DNA of 64,000 nt from Paenibacillus sp. FSL H7-0737 (GCF_000758545.1 NZ_CP009279.1:2542001-2606000); one strand, 5' to 3'. Shown: positions 18,113 through 26,247, counted from the stretch's first letter. Notes: generated by a model from the sequence alone, not told the origin. Translations and numbers: made by a program.

Positions 18113-18227
18113 CATAACATTAATGTGCGTACTTTTAAAGAAGTGATATATATTCTAATATTAAGCATGAGAACGGCAAACAGTCAAATGGGCCGTTGAT
18201 TCTAAGCAAATAAAAGGAGTGTTAAAT

Positions 18228-18902
18228 ATGGATACTTTATCATTAAACAAGAATGAAATCCTGTCTGCTTACCAGTTCAGACATGCAACTAAAGAATTTG
18301 ATAGTCATAAAAAAATTAGTGAGTCAGACTTTCAGTTTATTCTGGAAACAGGACGTCTGTCACCAAGTTCATTCGGATTCGAGCCTTGGCGTTTTGTCGT
18401 AGTACAAAGTCCGGAAATACGTGAGAAATTACGTGCTCATGCCTGGGGAGCACAAAAGCAATTGTCAACCGCAAGTCATTTTGTATTGATTCTCTCACGT
18501 CTTCCTAAAGATATGGCTGCTGATTCAGATTATATTAAAGGGATCATGGAGCATGTGCAGGAGCTACCTCCAGAAGTGATGGAGGGGAAAGGTAATATGT
18601 TCGATAAGTTCTTAAAGGTTGATTTCGGATTGATGGAGAATGAGCGTGCAATGTTCGAATGGAGCTGCCGTCAGACTTATATAGCCCTTGGTAATATGAT
18701 GACATCAGCCGCTTTAATCGGAATCGATTCTTGCCCAATGGAAGGTTTCGATAAGGCGAAGATAGAGCAAGTTCTTGCCGAAGAGGGGATTATGGATGCC
18801 GAACATTTTGGAATCTCCTGCATGGTAGCCTTTGGGTATCGTTTGAATGAACCACGTGGAAAAACAAGACAAAGCGCAGGGCAAGTCGTTCAGTGGGTTT
18901 AA
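18228..18902 (+). CDS. NAD(P)H-dependent nitroreductase
   Basis: A 224-residue FMN-dependent nitroreductase of the NfsB/YodC-like group. Key segments are the FMN-phosphate site FRHATKEFD, RLSPSSFGFEPWRFVVVQ near residue 45, the long helix with FEWSCRQTYIALGNMMTSAALIGIDSCPMEGFD and the C-terminal VAFGYRLNEPRGKTRQ. Such enzymes reduce quinones or nitroaromatics with NAD(P)H. ATG 18228 follows AAGGAG by 9 bases; an in-frame GTG 9 bases upstream overlaps the site. Divergent from the HxlR regulator, so probably induced by electrophile or quinone stress. Confidence 0.9.
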   Translation: MDTLSLNKNEILSAYQFRHATKEFDSHKKISESDFQFILETGRLSPSSFGFEPWRFVVVQSPEIREKLRAHAWGAQKQLSTASHFVLILSRLPKDMAADSDYIKGIMEHVQELPPEVMEGKGNMFDKFLKVDFGLMENERAMFEWSCRQTYIALGNMMTSAALIGIDSCPMEGFDKAKIEQVLAEEGIMDAEHFGISCMVAFGYRLNEPRGKTRQSAGQVVQWV

Positions 18903-18946
18903 CTAAGCTGGAATCTCATTTTTGAGCTGCATAACGAAAATAATGA

Positions 18947-18995
18947 AACCTGCAAAGTCTCCAGTGTCTTGGAGATCATGCAGGTTATTTTTGTT
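18947..18995 (+). terminator. Intrinsic terminator of the nitroreductase gene
   Basis: A nested stem, AACCTGCA / TGCAGGTT enclosing TCTCCA / TGGAGA, is followed by a T-rich run. Confidence 0.85.
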
Positions 18996-19112
18996 TAATT
19001 CTTACAAGATTCGAAAAGTAATTGAAATTTTCATGAAAACTCTGATACTCTTATTGAGGTGACCCATTTTAAGCTTTATCGAGTTAATTTAATAATGAAG
19101 GGATCCTGCATC

Positions 19113-19523
19113 ATGAAAATCATTCGCATAATTATCCAAGTGTTCCTGCTTTATTTGTTCTACTTGGCTGGAGACTTCCTGCAAAAGCAGCTGCAACTTC
19201 CCGTTTCTGGGAGTATCGTCGGATTACTGCTGCTCTTTGTTTTATTGCTATTCAAGGTTGTACCAGTGAAGTGGATTGAAGATGGTGCAACAACAATATT
19301 AGCTTATCTTCCGTTATTTTTTATTCCAGCGACGGCTGGGATCGTGAAGCATATGGATATTTTTAGTGGAAGAGGTTTGCTCTTAATCTTGATTCTTATC
19401 GTTAGCAGCGTCCTCACAATTGCAGCAGCAGCACATACGAGTCAATGGCTTTCAACCTTGAAAGGAAAGAGCAAGGCGGGCTGGAGCAGCAAGAGCTTAA
19501 GCGAAAAGGGGAAGGAATTATAA
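19113..19523 (+). CDS. lrgA: CidA/LrgA family holin-like protein
   Basis: A 136-residue integral membrane protein with four predicted helices: FLLYLFYLAGDFLQKQL, the PVSGSIVGLLLLFVLLLFKVV signature of CidA/LrgA, ILAYLPLFFIPATAGIV and LLLILILIVSSVLTIAAAA. LrgA and CidA proteins are holin-like and modulate murein hydrolase release or pyruvate/overflow metabolite transport in Firmicutes. ATG 19113 lies 9 bases after GAAGGGA. It overlaps the next gene as TAATG, so the pair is translationally coupled. Whether it is the Lrg (antiholin) or Cid type cannot be decided from sequence. Confidence 0.88.
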   Translation: MKIIRIIIQVFLLYLFYLAGDFLQKQLQLPVSGSIVGLLLLFVLLLFKVVPVKWIEDGATTILAYLPLFFIPATAGIVKHMDIFSGRGLLLILILIVSSVLTIAAAAHTSQWLSTLKGKSKAGWSSKSLSEKGKEL

Positions 19524-20209
19524 TGTTTTTTATCGCGACAGGAATTGTCCTGCTTAATGTTGCTATTTATTTGATGATGTCCGTAATTTATAGACGTTTT
19601 CGGTTTCCTGTACTGATTCCCGCGTTAACAGCAACTGTCCTTGTTGTAGCAATACTTCTATATTTTCATATTCCGTATGATACATATATGATAGGCGGTC
19701 AGTGGATCAATCAGTTACTCGGTCCTGCTGTAGTGGCGCTAGCCTACCCATTGTATAAACAACGTAATGTGTTAGTTGAGAATCTTCCAGCCATCCTAGG
19801 GGGGGCGATTGCAGGTCTGTTATTAGGGATGTTTAGTGGTCTGCTTTTGGCGGCTGGTCTAGGATTCTCTAAATTGTATGTTCTGTCCATTTTGCCAAAA
19901 TCGATCACAACACCTGTGGCGATACAAATCTCAAATGGTTTAGGTGGGGACTCCTCGCTAACCTCCGTATTTGTAATGATTGCCGGATTTACAGGTGCGA
20001 TTGGCGGTCCTCTCATTATTAAACTGTTTAAGATTCGAAGCGAAGTTGGGATTGGGATCGGGTTAGGAACGGGTTCTCATGCACTTGGGACTGCAAAGGC
20101 ACTGGAATACGGTGAACAGTCAGTTTCAATGAGCTCCGTAGCGATGACCGTTTGTGCTATTGTCGGTTCATGTATCGGTCCGGTTGTAGCTTGGATCATG
20201 TACCCTTAA
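19523..20209 (+). CDS. lrgB: LrgB family membrane protein
   Basis: A 228-residue LrgB/YohK protein with about six membrane segments. Signatures are QWINQLLGPAVVALAYPLYKQ near residue 58, SLPKSITTPVAIQIS-type SILPKSITTPVAIQISNGLGGDSSLT near 120, and IGIGLGTGSHALGTAKALEYGE near 180. It functions with LrgA in control of autolysis or in pyruvate uptake in related species. ATG 19523 overlaps the lrgA stop; the upstream in-frame extension lies wholly within lrgA and was rejected. No regulator of the LytTR type is adjacent. Confidence 0.92.
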   Translation: MFFIATGIVLLNVAIYLMMSVIYRRFRFPVLIPALTATVLVVAILLYFHIPYDTYMIGGQWINQLLGPAVVALAYPLYKQRNVLVENLPAILGGAIAGLLLGMFSGLLLAAGLGFSKLYVLSILPKSITTPVAIQISNGLGGDSSLTSVFVMIAGFTGAIGGPLIIKLFKIRSEVGIGIGLGTGSHALGTAKALEYGEQSVSMSSVAMTVCAIVGSCIGPVVAWIMYP

Positions 20210-20300
20210 ATTCATTCATCGTAACTATGTTTGCAAAACACTCCATCGGGTAACTATAACTAAGGAACAAATAAAGCAAAGCACCTGAGGAGGATTTCAC

Positions 20301-20480
20301 ATGTCAGATTATTCTCAAGATGAAGCGGAAATCCGCAACAAGGAAAATAAAGACGGCGATTCATTAGCTGAAATTAAGAAGATGGAGAATGGTGTGGACA
20401 TCGAGCCAGAAGCAGACGATTGGGTAGCCAAGCCTGCAGAGTCCTCGCATCCTGATCCGCTTCCTAACGATTTGGACTAA
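20301..20480 (+). CDS. Small acidic hypothetical protein (59 aa)
   Basis: A short ORF starting MSDYSQDEAEIRNKENK and ending HPDPLPNDLD, with a textbook GAGGAGG 8 bases before ATG and an intrinsic terminator 15 bases after the stop. It is strongly acidic, hydrophilic, and has no membrane segment, cysteines or recognisable domain. The binding site, terminator and low-complexity acidic composition argue for a real small protein; the function is unknown. Confidence 0.75.
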   Translation: MSDYSQDEAEIRNKENKDGDSLAEIKKMENGVDIEPEADDWVAKPAESSHPDPLPNDLD

Positions 20481-20494
20481 ATGATTCGGAAGAT

Positions 20495-20524
20495 AGGCTG
20501 TCCTTCATTGGGCAGTCTGTTTTT
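20495..20524 (+). terminator. Terminator after the small acidic gene
   Basis: AGGCTGTCC (20495-20503) pairs with GGGCAGTCT (20510-20518) using two G-U pairs, followed by five T. Confidence 0.75.
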
Positions 20525-20656
20525 CTTGAGATGATTTTAGCAATTATTGTATAATGAATTCAAGTACAACCTCATCAGAGAGTTTTCTCCAAATTCTTAG
20601 TAGCTTTTCGCAAATTTCACAGATCTCAGCCATTCTTGTAGCAGGGAGGAAATGAA

Positions 20657-20845
20657 ATGCGTAGTCGGAATGAGAACAGCCGATATCGGCAAAAACGTGG
20701 TGAGGCCCTTGCAGGCAACTTTGAGAAAAAGTATGGTTCAAACTTTGGCGTACGTAGTGAACTTTCAACGGATACGTTAAAGAAACAAGACGACGATCAG
20801 TCGCTAATATCGGCTCAGCATCATGAAGAACGGCTTAAACCATAA
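20657..20845 (+). CDS. Small basic hypothetical protein (62 aa)
   Basis: A 62-residue ORF, MRSRNENSRYRQKRGEALAG at the start, with GGGAGGAAATGAA directly before ATG and its own terminator downstream. The N-terminal half is basic and the C-terminal half rich in Asp, Gln and His. No domain is recognised; the general look (short, charged, no hydrophobic core) resembles small acid/base-soluble proteins of spore formers, but that is only an impression. Confidence 0.65.
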   Translation: MRSRNENSRYRQKRGEALAGNFEKKYGSNFGVRSELSTDTLKKQDDDQSLISAQHHEERLKP

Positions 20846-20891
20846 GCGTGGATGGATAGAGGATCCGCTTCACCCTTTATAATTTGTAATG

Positions 20892-20922
20892 AAGACATAC
20901 CCTTTGGGTTATGTCTTTTTTT
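20892..20922 (+). terminator. Intrinsic terminator
   Basis: AAGACATACCC / GGGTTATGTCTT hairpin (one bulge) with a T run, following the 62-residue gene. Confidence 0.8.
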
Positions 20923-21009
20923 GTTGCGCATATCTCCTGAAGGATTAAGGCATAATAGGGCCGGATGGATATTTAAGAAAATAATGACAACTAGGAGCGG
21001 TGTATAAAC

Positions 21010-21576
21010 ATGATGACTTCTCTATTTTCTTCAAGCGGAGATTCTGCGATGGCAGTGGCAGGCCAATATTTCTTTTATTTTATGATCTACTCTTTTTTAG
21101 GCTGGGTATTGGAAGGTGCATATAACTTATATAGTAATGGAAGCTTTCGCAAAGAAGGCTTTCTAAAAGGCCCTTTTAAACCAATGTATGGATTTGCACC
21201 ACTGCTTCTACTGATTGCCAGAGACTTAACCCTGCCTTTCCCAATTGTCCTCCTGCTTGCGTTAGTCGTTCCTTCAGCTGTTGAATACGTAAGTGGTTGG
21301 CTGCTAAAAACTGTGTTTCAAAAGCAATGGTGGGATTATTCAGGGATGTCTTATCAACTGCAAGGGCATATTTGCCTTCAATTCTCCCTATATTGGTGGG
21401 CGCTATCGGTAGCTTGTGTATATGGGATTCAGCCGTTTATGGAGCGTTTGTATTCACGAGTCTATAATGTTTGGGGAATTATATTTCCTTTCGTGGGACT
21501 CTATCTTATGGCTGATTTATTGTGGACTTGCTGGAGTCGGTATAGAAGTGAGAAGACCCCCCAATATCAAGATTAA
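21010..21576 (+). CDS. Putative ABC-transporter-type membrane protein (PF06541-like)
   Basis: A 188-residue membrane protein with four to five helices. The motif FLGWVLEGAYNLYSNGSFRKEGFLKGPFKPMYGFAPLLL, with its G-[FW]..G...GPF.P.YG core, is the hallmark of the family annotated as putative ABC-transporter permease (CmpB-like). EYVSGWLLKTVFQKQWWDYS and NLQGHICLQFSLYW-like segments complete it. Real function is unknown; no ATPase gene is beside it. AGGAG lies 12 bases before the ATG pair; ATA 21004 would have shorter spacing. Confidence 0.82.
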   Translation: MMTSLFSSSGDSAMAVAGQYFFYFMIYSFLGWVLEGAYNLYSNGSFRKEGFLKGPFKPMYGFAPLLLLIARDLTLPFPIVLLLALVVPSAVEYVSGWLLKTVFQKQWWDYSGMSYQLQGHICLQFSLYWWALSVACVYGIQPFMERLYSRVYNVWGIIFPFVGLYLMADLLWTCWSRYRSEKTPQYQD

Positions 21577-21721
21577 TGATGCCTATATGGACATAATAAG
21601 CATTCTTTTGTATATGAAGCACAAACATTTCAGTGACAAGCATTTCGATCTTGCATATCAGTTTTGTGTCGTAAATAATATAGCCATATATTAAATACTA
21701 GACGGACTGGTGGAGATTACG

Positions 21722-22186
21722 ATGACAGGGAAGATTCTAGTAAGCGCATGTCTGTTAGGACATAAAGTGCGTTATGATAATGGTGATGTACCGTGTCTCG
21801 ATGCTCGTTTCTTGAAGTGGTATGAGGAAGGGCGTTTTGTCCACATTTGTCCTGAGGTAGTCGGAGGGTTATCAACGCCTCGTCCAGATGCCCAGCGGCA
21901 AGGTGAGCGGGTAGTAACAGGTGCAGGTGTGGATGTTACGGAACCTTTTATGAAGGGTGCTCAAGCAACGCTGAAGCTGGCTACAGAACATCAAGTTACA
22001 TTAGCAATATTAAAACAGGATAGTCCTTCTTGTGGTAGTCTTTATATTTATGATGGTACTTTTAGGGATACGAAGATGTCAGGAGAAGGTACAACTACGG
22101 AGTTATTACGGCAAAATGGCTTTAAAGTGTTCGGCGAAGATCAACTAGATGAAGTGGAAAAAGAACTTGCTCGTATGGAGGGGTAA
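21722..22186 (+). CDS. DUF523 family protein (YbbK-like)
   Basis: A 154-residue protein with the DUF523 plan: ILVSACLLGHKVRYDNGD at the N-terminus, HICPEVVGGLSTPRPDAQR near residue 43, and AILKQDSPSCGSLYIYDGTF near residue 100. Three conserved Cys (SACLLG, ICPE, PSCGS) suggest metal or cluster binding, and the fold is predicted to be TudS-like thiouracil desulfidase, though that is inference. GGTGGAG lies 7 bases before ATG 21722. It is a single gene. Confidence 0.88.
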   Translation: MTGKILVSACLLGHKVRYDNGDVPCLDARFLKWYEEGRFVHICPEVVGGLSTPRPDAQRQGERVVTGAGVDVTEPFMKGAQATLKLATEHQVTLAILKQDSPSCGSLYIYDGTFRDTKMSGEGTTTELLRQNGFKVFGEDQLDEVEKELARMEG

Positions 22187-22313
22187 GTCATTCTTAAAGT
22201 AATAATTGGAACTCATGTTACATAGTGTGTATAAGGGGAACGAAGCAGTGTCCTTGGGAGAGGAAATGCCGTCCGAAGAGCCATCCTTCATTTGGGATTG
22301 GAGGCGGACGCAG

Positions 22314-22394
22314 ATGAGTATTGACCAGCTCATTTCATTGCTTGTTCTTGTTATCATGATCGTACAGCTTGCCGGCTACAAAGGGAAACATTAA
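22314..22394 (+). CDS. Possible 26-aa single-membrane-span peptide
   Basis: In the 409-base gap 22187-22595 a 26-codon ORF starts at ATG 22314, 9 bases after GGAGG (22300-22304). It reads MSIDQLISLLVLVIMIVQLAG then a basic tail YKGKH. The layout (one hydrophobic helix, charged C-terminus, strong binding site, own terminator at 22421-22465) resembles type I toxin peptides or regulatory microproteins. No antisense RNA promoter could be identified with confidence. Confidence 0.45.
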   Translation: MSIDQLISLLVLVIMIVQLAGYKGKH

Positions 22395-22420
22395 GCTCAA
22401 AGTCTCACCTCATTGTAACT

Positions 22421-22465
22421 GCTTCCGGACCTCAGAAAGTATTGAGCCGTTCGGAAGCTTTTTTT
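22421..22465 (+). terminator. Intrinsic terminator after the micro-ORF
   Basis: GCTTCCG (22421-22427) pairs with CGGAAGC (22452-22458), with CTCAG/TTGAG inside, and is followed by seven T. It ends a short transcript carrying the 26-codon ORF. Confidence 0.75.
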
Positions 22466-22595
22466 GTTCCACGCTAAGCATATTACCGAATCTAAAGGAT
22501 TCCATCACAGTGATGTCTAATATATACATAATGTGGGTTTTTGGGAAGCCGGAGGAAAATAGGATGATGTTCTACAAAACGGTGTGAGAGGATGG

Positions 22596-23078
22596 ATGAA
22601 TAGCGTGCCGATGTCTGAGTATTATCAGGAGATCCGAGGAAAAGTGGGTTCAGAGTTATTAATGATGCCTTCCGTAGCTGCAGTAATAAGAAATAAAGAA
22701 GATGAAATTCTATTTATTCGAAAACCTGAAGAGTCCTTGTGGGGATTGCCAGCAGGCGCTATCGAGCCAGGGGAACGGCCGGGAAGAACTTTGCGCAGAG
22801 AAGTATATGAAGAGACTGGATTAATGGTGCATCCTACTTCCATTCTTGGGGTTTTTGGTGGAGGGAAATATAGATACGAATATAACAATGGAGACCAGGT
22901 GGAATATACAGTCATCGTATTTGAGTGTTCTATCATCCGTGGAACGCTGAGAGCAATGGATGGAGAAGTCGAAGAATTTAAGTTCTTTAAAGAGAGTGAG
23001 CTGCCCGAGATGGCCATTCCCTATCCAGTGGAGATTTTCAAGAAAGACCGCGAAGTGGCAAAAACGATATTTGAATGA
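22596..23078 (+). CDS. Nudix hydrolase
   Basis: A protein of about 160 residues with a complete Nudix box, GAIEPGERPGRTLRREVYEETGL (GX5EX7REUXEEXGU all satisfied), near residue 60. The N-terminal MSEYYQEIRGKVGSELLMMPSVAAVI is common to a Firmicute subgroup of (deoxy)nucleoside diphosphate-X hydrolases. The substrate is unknown. Start is uncertain: ATG 22596 lies 3 bases after GAGAGGA and ATG 22611 (MSEYYQ) has no site of its own. It is followed 18 bases later by a phosphatase gene and may share its transcript. Confidence 0.88.
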   Translation: MNSVPMSEYYQEIRGKVGSELLMMPSVAAVIRNKEDEILFIRKPEESLWGLPAGAIEPGERPGRTLRREVYEETGLMVHPTSILGVFGGGKYRYEYNNGDQVEYTVIVFECSIIRGTLRAMDGEVEEFKFFKESELPEMAIPYPVEIFKKDREVAKTIFE

Positions 23079-23096
23079 GCTGGAGAGGAGTAACTC

Positions 23097-23684
23097 ATGA
23101 AGACTTTTATTTATATGATTAGGCACGCAGTATCACCTTTTGTGCTTGGGGATGAGAGAGAACGAGGATTATCTGATAAAGGGCATGAGGACGCATATAG
23201 AATTAAAGAACTGTTGGCGGAGGAAGAGATCACACATTTTGTTTCTAGTCCTTATAGACGAGCCATAGATACGATTAAGTATTTGGCTGAGGCATCGGAT
23301 CAAGAAATTGAGCTGTATGAGGAACTTAGAGAAAGAGCCATCGCAAACGTTGAAATCGAGATCAGTGAACAAGAATTTCTTCAGGGTATCCAGACATCAT
23401 TCACAGACTTACAATATAAAATGCCAAATGGTGAGAGTACTCAGGAAGCGCAAGAGCGTGCGATCCCCATCATGAAGCAATTGATCCAGCAAAATAAAGG
23501 CGGCAAAATAGCACTAGGTACCCACGGGAATATCATGACCATTATCCTGAATTACTTCAATAAAGAGTATGGTTATGAGTTCTTTGAACAGACTTCGAAA
23601 CCAGATATTTATAGGCTGGAATTTGATGAATTAGAGCTTACTAGTGTGGAACGAATGTGGAACCCCGAAGTACTGAGCAAATGA
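23097..23684 (+). CDS. Histidine phosphatase family protein
   Basis: A 195-residue member of the phosphoglycerate-mutase-like phosphatases. The catalytic motif is MIRHAVSPF (RHA in place of the usual RHG) at residues 7-15. The second Arg lies in FVSSPYRRAIDT near 52, and the second His in IALGTHGNIMTIILNYF near 140. It probably dephosphorylates a small metabolite or nucleotide; the substrate is unknown. GGAGAGGAG precedes ATG. The stop overlaps the next start as ATGA, so it forms a small operon with the following membrane protein genes. Confidence 0.88.
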   Translation: MKTFIYMIRHAVSPFVLGDERERGLSDKGHEDAYRIKELLAEEEITHFVSSPYRRAIDTIKYLAEASDQEIELYEELRERAIANVEIEISEQEFLQGIQTSFTDLQYKMPNGESTQEAQERAIPIMKQLIQQNKGGKIALGTHGNIMTIILNYFNKEYGYEFFEQTSKPDIYRLEFDELELTSVERMWNPEVLSK

Positions 23685-24106
23685 AGTATTTTATTAAGCT
23701 GAATTCGTTAAGCGTACTTTATGCCTTTATGTTGTTTGTCGTAATAGAGCTACTAGTAAATATTTATCGTATTAGTAGAATTTCTGGCTTGGAGCTGGAT
23801 AAAGTGAATAACTTGCAGCTTATTTTCATATTTGTGATGTTTATATTTTTTTCTATGGGGTTTGTTTGGATGACAAGAAAATATTTGAGCGGTAAAAAAT
23901 CCATATATTTCACTACGATCCTGTGGTTTCCCTATTTGGTTCTGTTTATTAATTTATTCGCAGCATGGTTCCCGATTACAGAAGCTGCGGATAAACCAGT
24001 TCCGGTAACGGGGTTAATCATAATAGGGGCCATGATTATTTATCCGTTTTATATCGTGATGATTAATATTATATCAAGCATAAATTTCAAGTCAGACGCA
24101 GGATAG
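23681..24106 (+). CDS. Hypothetical membrane protein, four helices
   Basis: A 141-residue protein with four strongly hydrophobic segments (around residues 8-27, 45-63, 75-95 and 108-130) and no recognisable motif. ATG 23681 overlaps the stop of the phosphatase gene as ATGA, the usual form of translational coupling. An in-frame GTG 24 bases upstream lies inside the phosphatase gene and was rejected. Function unknown. Confidence 0.75.
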   Translation: MKYFIKLNSLSVLYAFMLFVVIELLVNIYRISRISGLELDKVNNLQLIFIFVMFIFFSMGFVWMTRKYLSGKKSIYFTTILWFPYLVLFINLFAAWFPITEAADKPVPVTGLIIIGAMIIYPFYIVMINIISSINFKSDAG

Positions 24107-24109
24107 AGG

Positions 24110-24526
24110 ATGGAAATGAGAGTCAATGCTTTAAAAGAAAGAGTTATTTATGGATGCATCTGCTTAATTGTTATTGTACTGGGGTTATGCTCTAGAGCAT
24201 TCTCGGAACAGCTACCTTTGTTTGTAACGAGACATTTTGGAGATGCGCTTTGGGGCAGCATGGTTTACTTTATGTTTCGTGTACTGCTAGTGAACCGGAA
24301 GCTGTGGATCGCTTTTATGTGGAGCCTGATGTTTAGTTTCGGCATAGAATTTAGCCAACTGTATCAAGCAGAGTGGATCAACAGCATCCGTGCTACCATA
24401 CTCGGTGGGTTGATTCTCGGAAAGGGATTCCTATGGATTGACCTTGTTCGATATACCGTTGGAATTACGCTTTCTTACGGACTGGATCAATACTTTCGCC
24501 CAAAACTGCACCGAATAGATAAATAG
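24110..24526 (+). CDS. DUF2809 family membrane protein
   Basis: A 138-residue membrane protein with four helices. The pattern LGLCSRAFSEQLPLFVTRHFGDALWGSMVYFMFRVLL, then MFSFGIEFSQLYQAEWINSIRATILGGLILGKGFLWIDLVRY, is that of DUF2809 (the D-W..M.Y and E.SQL..A.W....R.T..G.L.LG.GF...D hallmarks). Function unknown. It lies three bases after the previous gene in the same orientation. Either ATG 24110 or ATG 24116 could be used. Confidence 0.85.
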   Translation: MEMRVNALKERVIYGCICLIVIVLGLCSRAFSEQLPLFVTRHFGDALWGSMVYFMFRVLLVNRKLWIAFMWSLMFSFGIEFSQLYQAEWINSIRATILGGLILGKGFLWIDLVRYTVGITLSYGLDQYFRPKLHRIDK

Positions 24527-24550
24527 CTTTTAATGGAGATGAACCTAAAA

Positions 24551-25342
24551 ATGGTAAATAGCTTGATTGTAGTATGCTTGCTTACAATGATTATTCATAC
24601 AGCAGAAACCTTATCTTATTCGGTAAGATACGCCGGGGTGAAGCTGAACAAGATAGCTATTGCTTTGTCTCTGACAGGCATTATTGTTCTCGTGTCAAGA
24701 ACTGCAAACATGATTCAAGCTCCACTGACGGCTAAATTCGTAGATTATGCCAAAATACATTCTGATTTCCCACTTCTTAATTACTTGAGAATTATATTGT
24801 TAGCTTCTTCATTAGGGACATTAATTGCCATTGCTATATTCCCTACTTTTGTAGGCTTGTTTGGGAGAATCATCTCAAAGCTTGAAATCGAAGGTTCTAT
24901 TCCCAAGCTGCTTACGAGCGTAACGATCGGGCAGTTAAAAAATACTAGAAAATACATAAGAAAACCAAAAGTGAATCTATATAACTTCAGATACCTGGGG
25001 ATTCCTAAACGTTTTATTGTTATGAATGTTTTTGTTACAGCCTTTTACACCGTAGGGGTCATATCATCTTTGTATGCTGCTCATCTAATGCCTCAATATA
25101 GCACGACTGCTTCTCAAGCCTCAGGATTGATTAACGGAATGGCGACTATACTGCTGACCATATTTATCGACCCACAGCTTGGTCTTATTACCCATAAAGC
25201 CACTGAAAATGTAGAATACCGTGATCAGCTAGGAAAAATATATGTGGTATTGATGGGTTCGCGATTTATAGGTACTATATTTGCTCAGCTCCTAATTGTG
25301 CCTGCAGCCCAACTAATTAGTATGTTAGTGAAGCTGATATGA
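24551..25342 (+). CDS. amj: Amj family lipid II flippase
   Basis: A 263-residue polytopic membrane protein that matches Amj (YdaH) of B. subtilis: TMIIHTAETLSYSVRYAGVKLNKIAIALSLTGIIVLVSRTANMIQAPLTAKFVDYAK at the N-terminus, LEIEGSIPKLLTSV mid-protein and GLINGMATILLTIFIDPQLGLITHKA near residue 190. In B. subtilis Amj flips lipid II across the membrane when MurJ is absent and is induced by cell-wall stress. Start set at ATG 24551, which aligns with the B. subtilis N-terminus as I recall it; an upstream ATG at 24533 has no binding site. It may be cotranscribed with the DUF2809 gene 24 bases upstream. Confidence 0.92.
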   Translation: MVNSLIVVCLLTMIIHTAETLSYSVRYAGVKLNKIAIALSLTGIIVLVSRTANMIQAPLTAKFVDYAKIHSDFPLLNYLRIILLASSLGTLIAIAIFPTFVGLFGRIISKLEIEGSIPKLLTSVTIGQLKNTRKYIRKPKVNLYNFRYLGIPKRFIVMNVFVTAFYTVGVISSLYAAHLMPQYSTTASQASGLINGMATILLTIFIDPQLGLITHKATENVEYRDQLGKIYVVLMGSRFIGTIFAQLLIVPAAQLISMLVKLI

Positions 25343-25360
25343 GCCGGTGGGAACGAATCC

Positions 25361-26137
25361 TTATGGAAGCTTAGACTCTGCAGATCGTAGAGCTAAGGAG
25401 ATCTTCTGCTCCCAGCTGTAAATATTCTGATGCATGTCATGAATTCGTTTCATTTGCTCATAGGATATTTTCATTTCTGATACTGCCTTAATTGCATCCC
25501 CTTGTTTTACAGCCGATTTATATTGTTTATCTGCTTCTGAACGAACTTTCTGCGCTACAGCGATATTCTTGTTCTCGGCGGTGATTTGCTTCTTCAGAGC
25601 TGTGATTGGTGCCAGAGCATCTTTGATAGGCTTGATCTTGGCAGCTGTTTGCTTGCGGGCAGTTGCCAAAGCGTCTGTCTTGGCCTTAATTTCAGTTCTA
25701 GCAAGTTTTACCGCAGCTTTGAGCTTATTGCGTCTTAGATCCAGGAGAGTGGCTGTCTTAAAGTCCTTAGCTTTCTTGGCTGCGGTAGACTGCTTACTGA
25801 GTGTGCTGTATTGGTCCAGTAGAGGAGCATGTTTCTTCTGAGCCGACGTTGCTTCAGATGATAAACGACTCAGCAGAACCTTATCTGTTGACTCTATGAC
25901 AGAGTGAATAGATTTCAGAGTTTCATTGTTCTGCTTACGTAGCATTTGAATTTTTGAGCTATCGGACTTGAGGGCTACTTGAAGCGAGGTATAATTACCA
26001 TGGAGACCGTTAATGTCATCTAAGGCTGAATCCCAGTCTGTACCTGCAGAAGCTAATGTAAGGTTGATGTTGAGGAGAGCTACTACTAGGATTAATTGGA
26101 CAAACCTCTTTAAATAACTAAAATTGTGAATAAACAT
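25361..26137 (-). CDS. Secreted coiled-coil protein, hypothetical
   Basis: A 258-residue protein with an N-terminal signal peptide (basic start, hydrophobic FVQLILVVALLNINLTLASA, probable cleavage near residue 31). The rest is almost entirely charged helix rich in Lys, Ala, Gln and Ser with heptad character, e.g. SEATSAQKKHAPLLDQYSTL. No enzymatic motif. It is likely exported and may act at the wall or as a spore-associated factor; this is inference. GGAG lies 5 bases before ATG. The 5-prime leader holds its own promoter and a strong terminator-like hairpin (26171-26276), suggesting attenuation. Confidence 0.75.
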   Translation of the reverse strand: MFIHNFSYLKRFVQLILVVALLNINLTLASAGTDWDSALDDINGLHGNYTSLQVALKSDSSKIQMLRKQNNETLKSIHSVIESTDKVLLSRLSSEATSAQKKHAPLLDQYSTLSKQSTAAKKAKDFKTATLLDLRRNKLKAAVKLARTEIKAKTDALATARKQTAAKIKPIKDALAPITALKKQITAENKNIAVAQKVRSEADKQYKSAVKQGDAIKAVSEMKISYEQMKRIHDMHQNIYSWEQKISLALRSAESKLP

Positions 26138-26170
26138 TCATTTCAGCTCCTTAATTAGTCTATGTGCGCA

Positions 26171-26219
26171 AAAAAAGCACCTCCAAGATAGGCATGAATG
26201 CCTATCTTGCGAGGTGCTT
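26171..26219 (-). terminator. Very stable leader hairpin with T run (attenuator or sRNA end)
   Basis: AAGCACCTC (26175-26183) pairs with GAGGTGCTT (26211-26219), and inside it AAGATAGGCAT (26185-26195) pairs with ATGCCTATCTT (26198-26208). On the minus strand it is followed by a run of six or more T. It lies about 35 bases upstream of the coiled-coil gene start and downstream of a good promoter. Confidence 0.8.
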
Positions 26220-26247
26220 CTCCCGCAGAAATATAAATGATACACTT

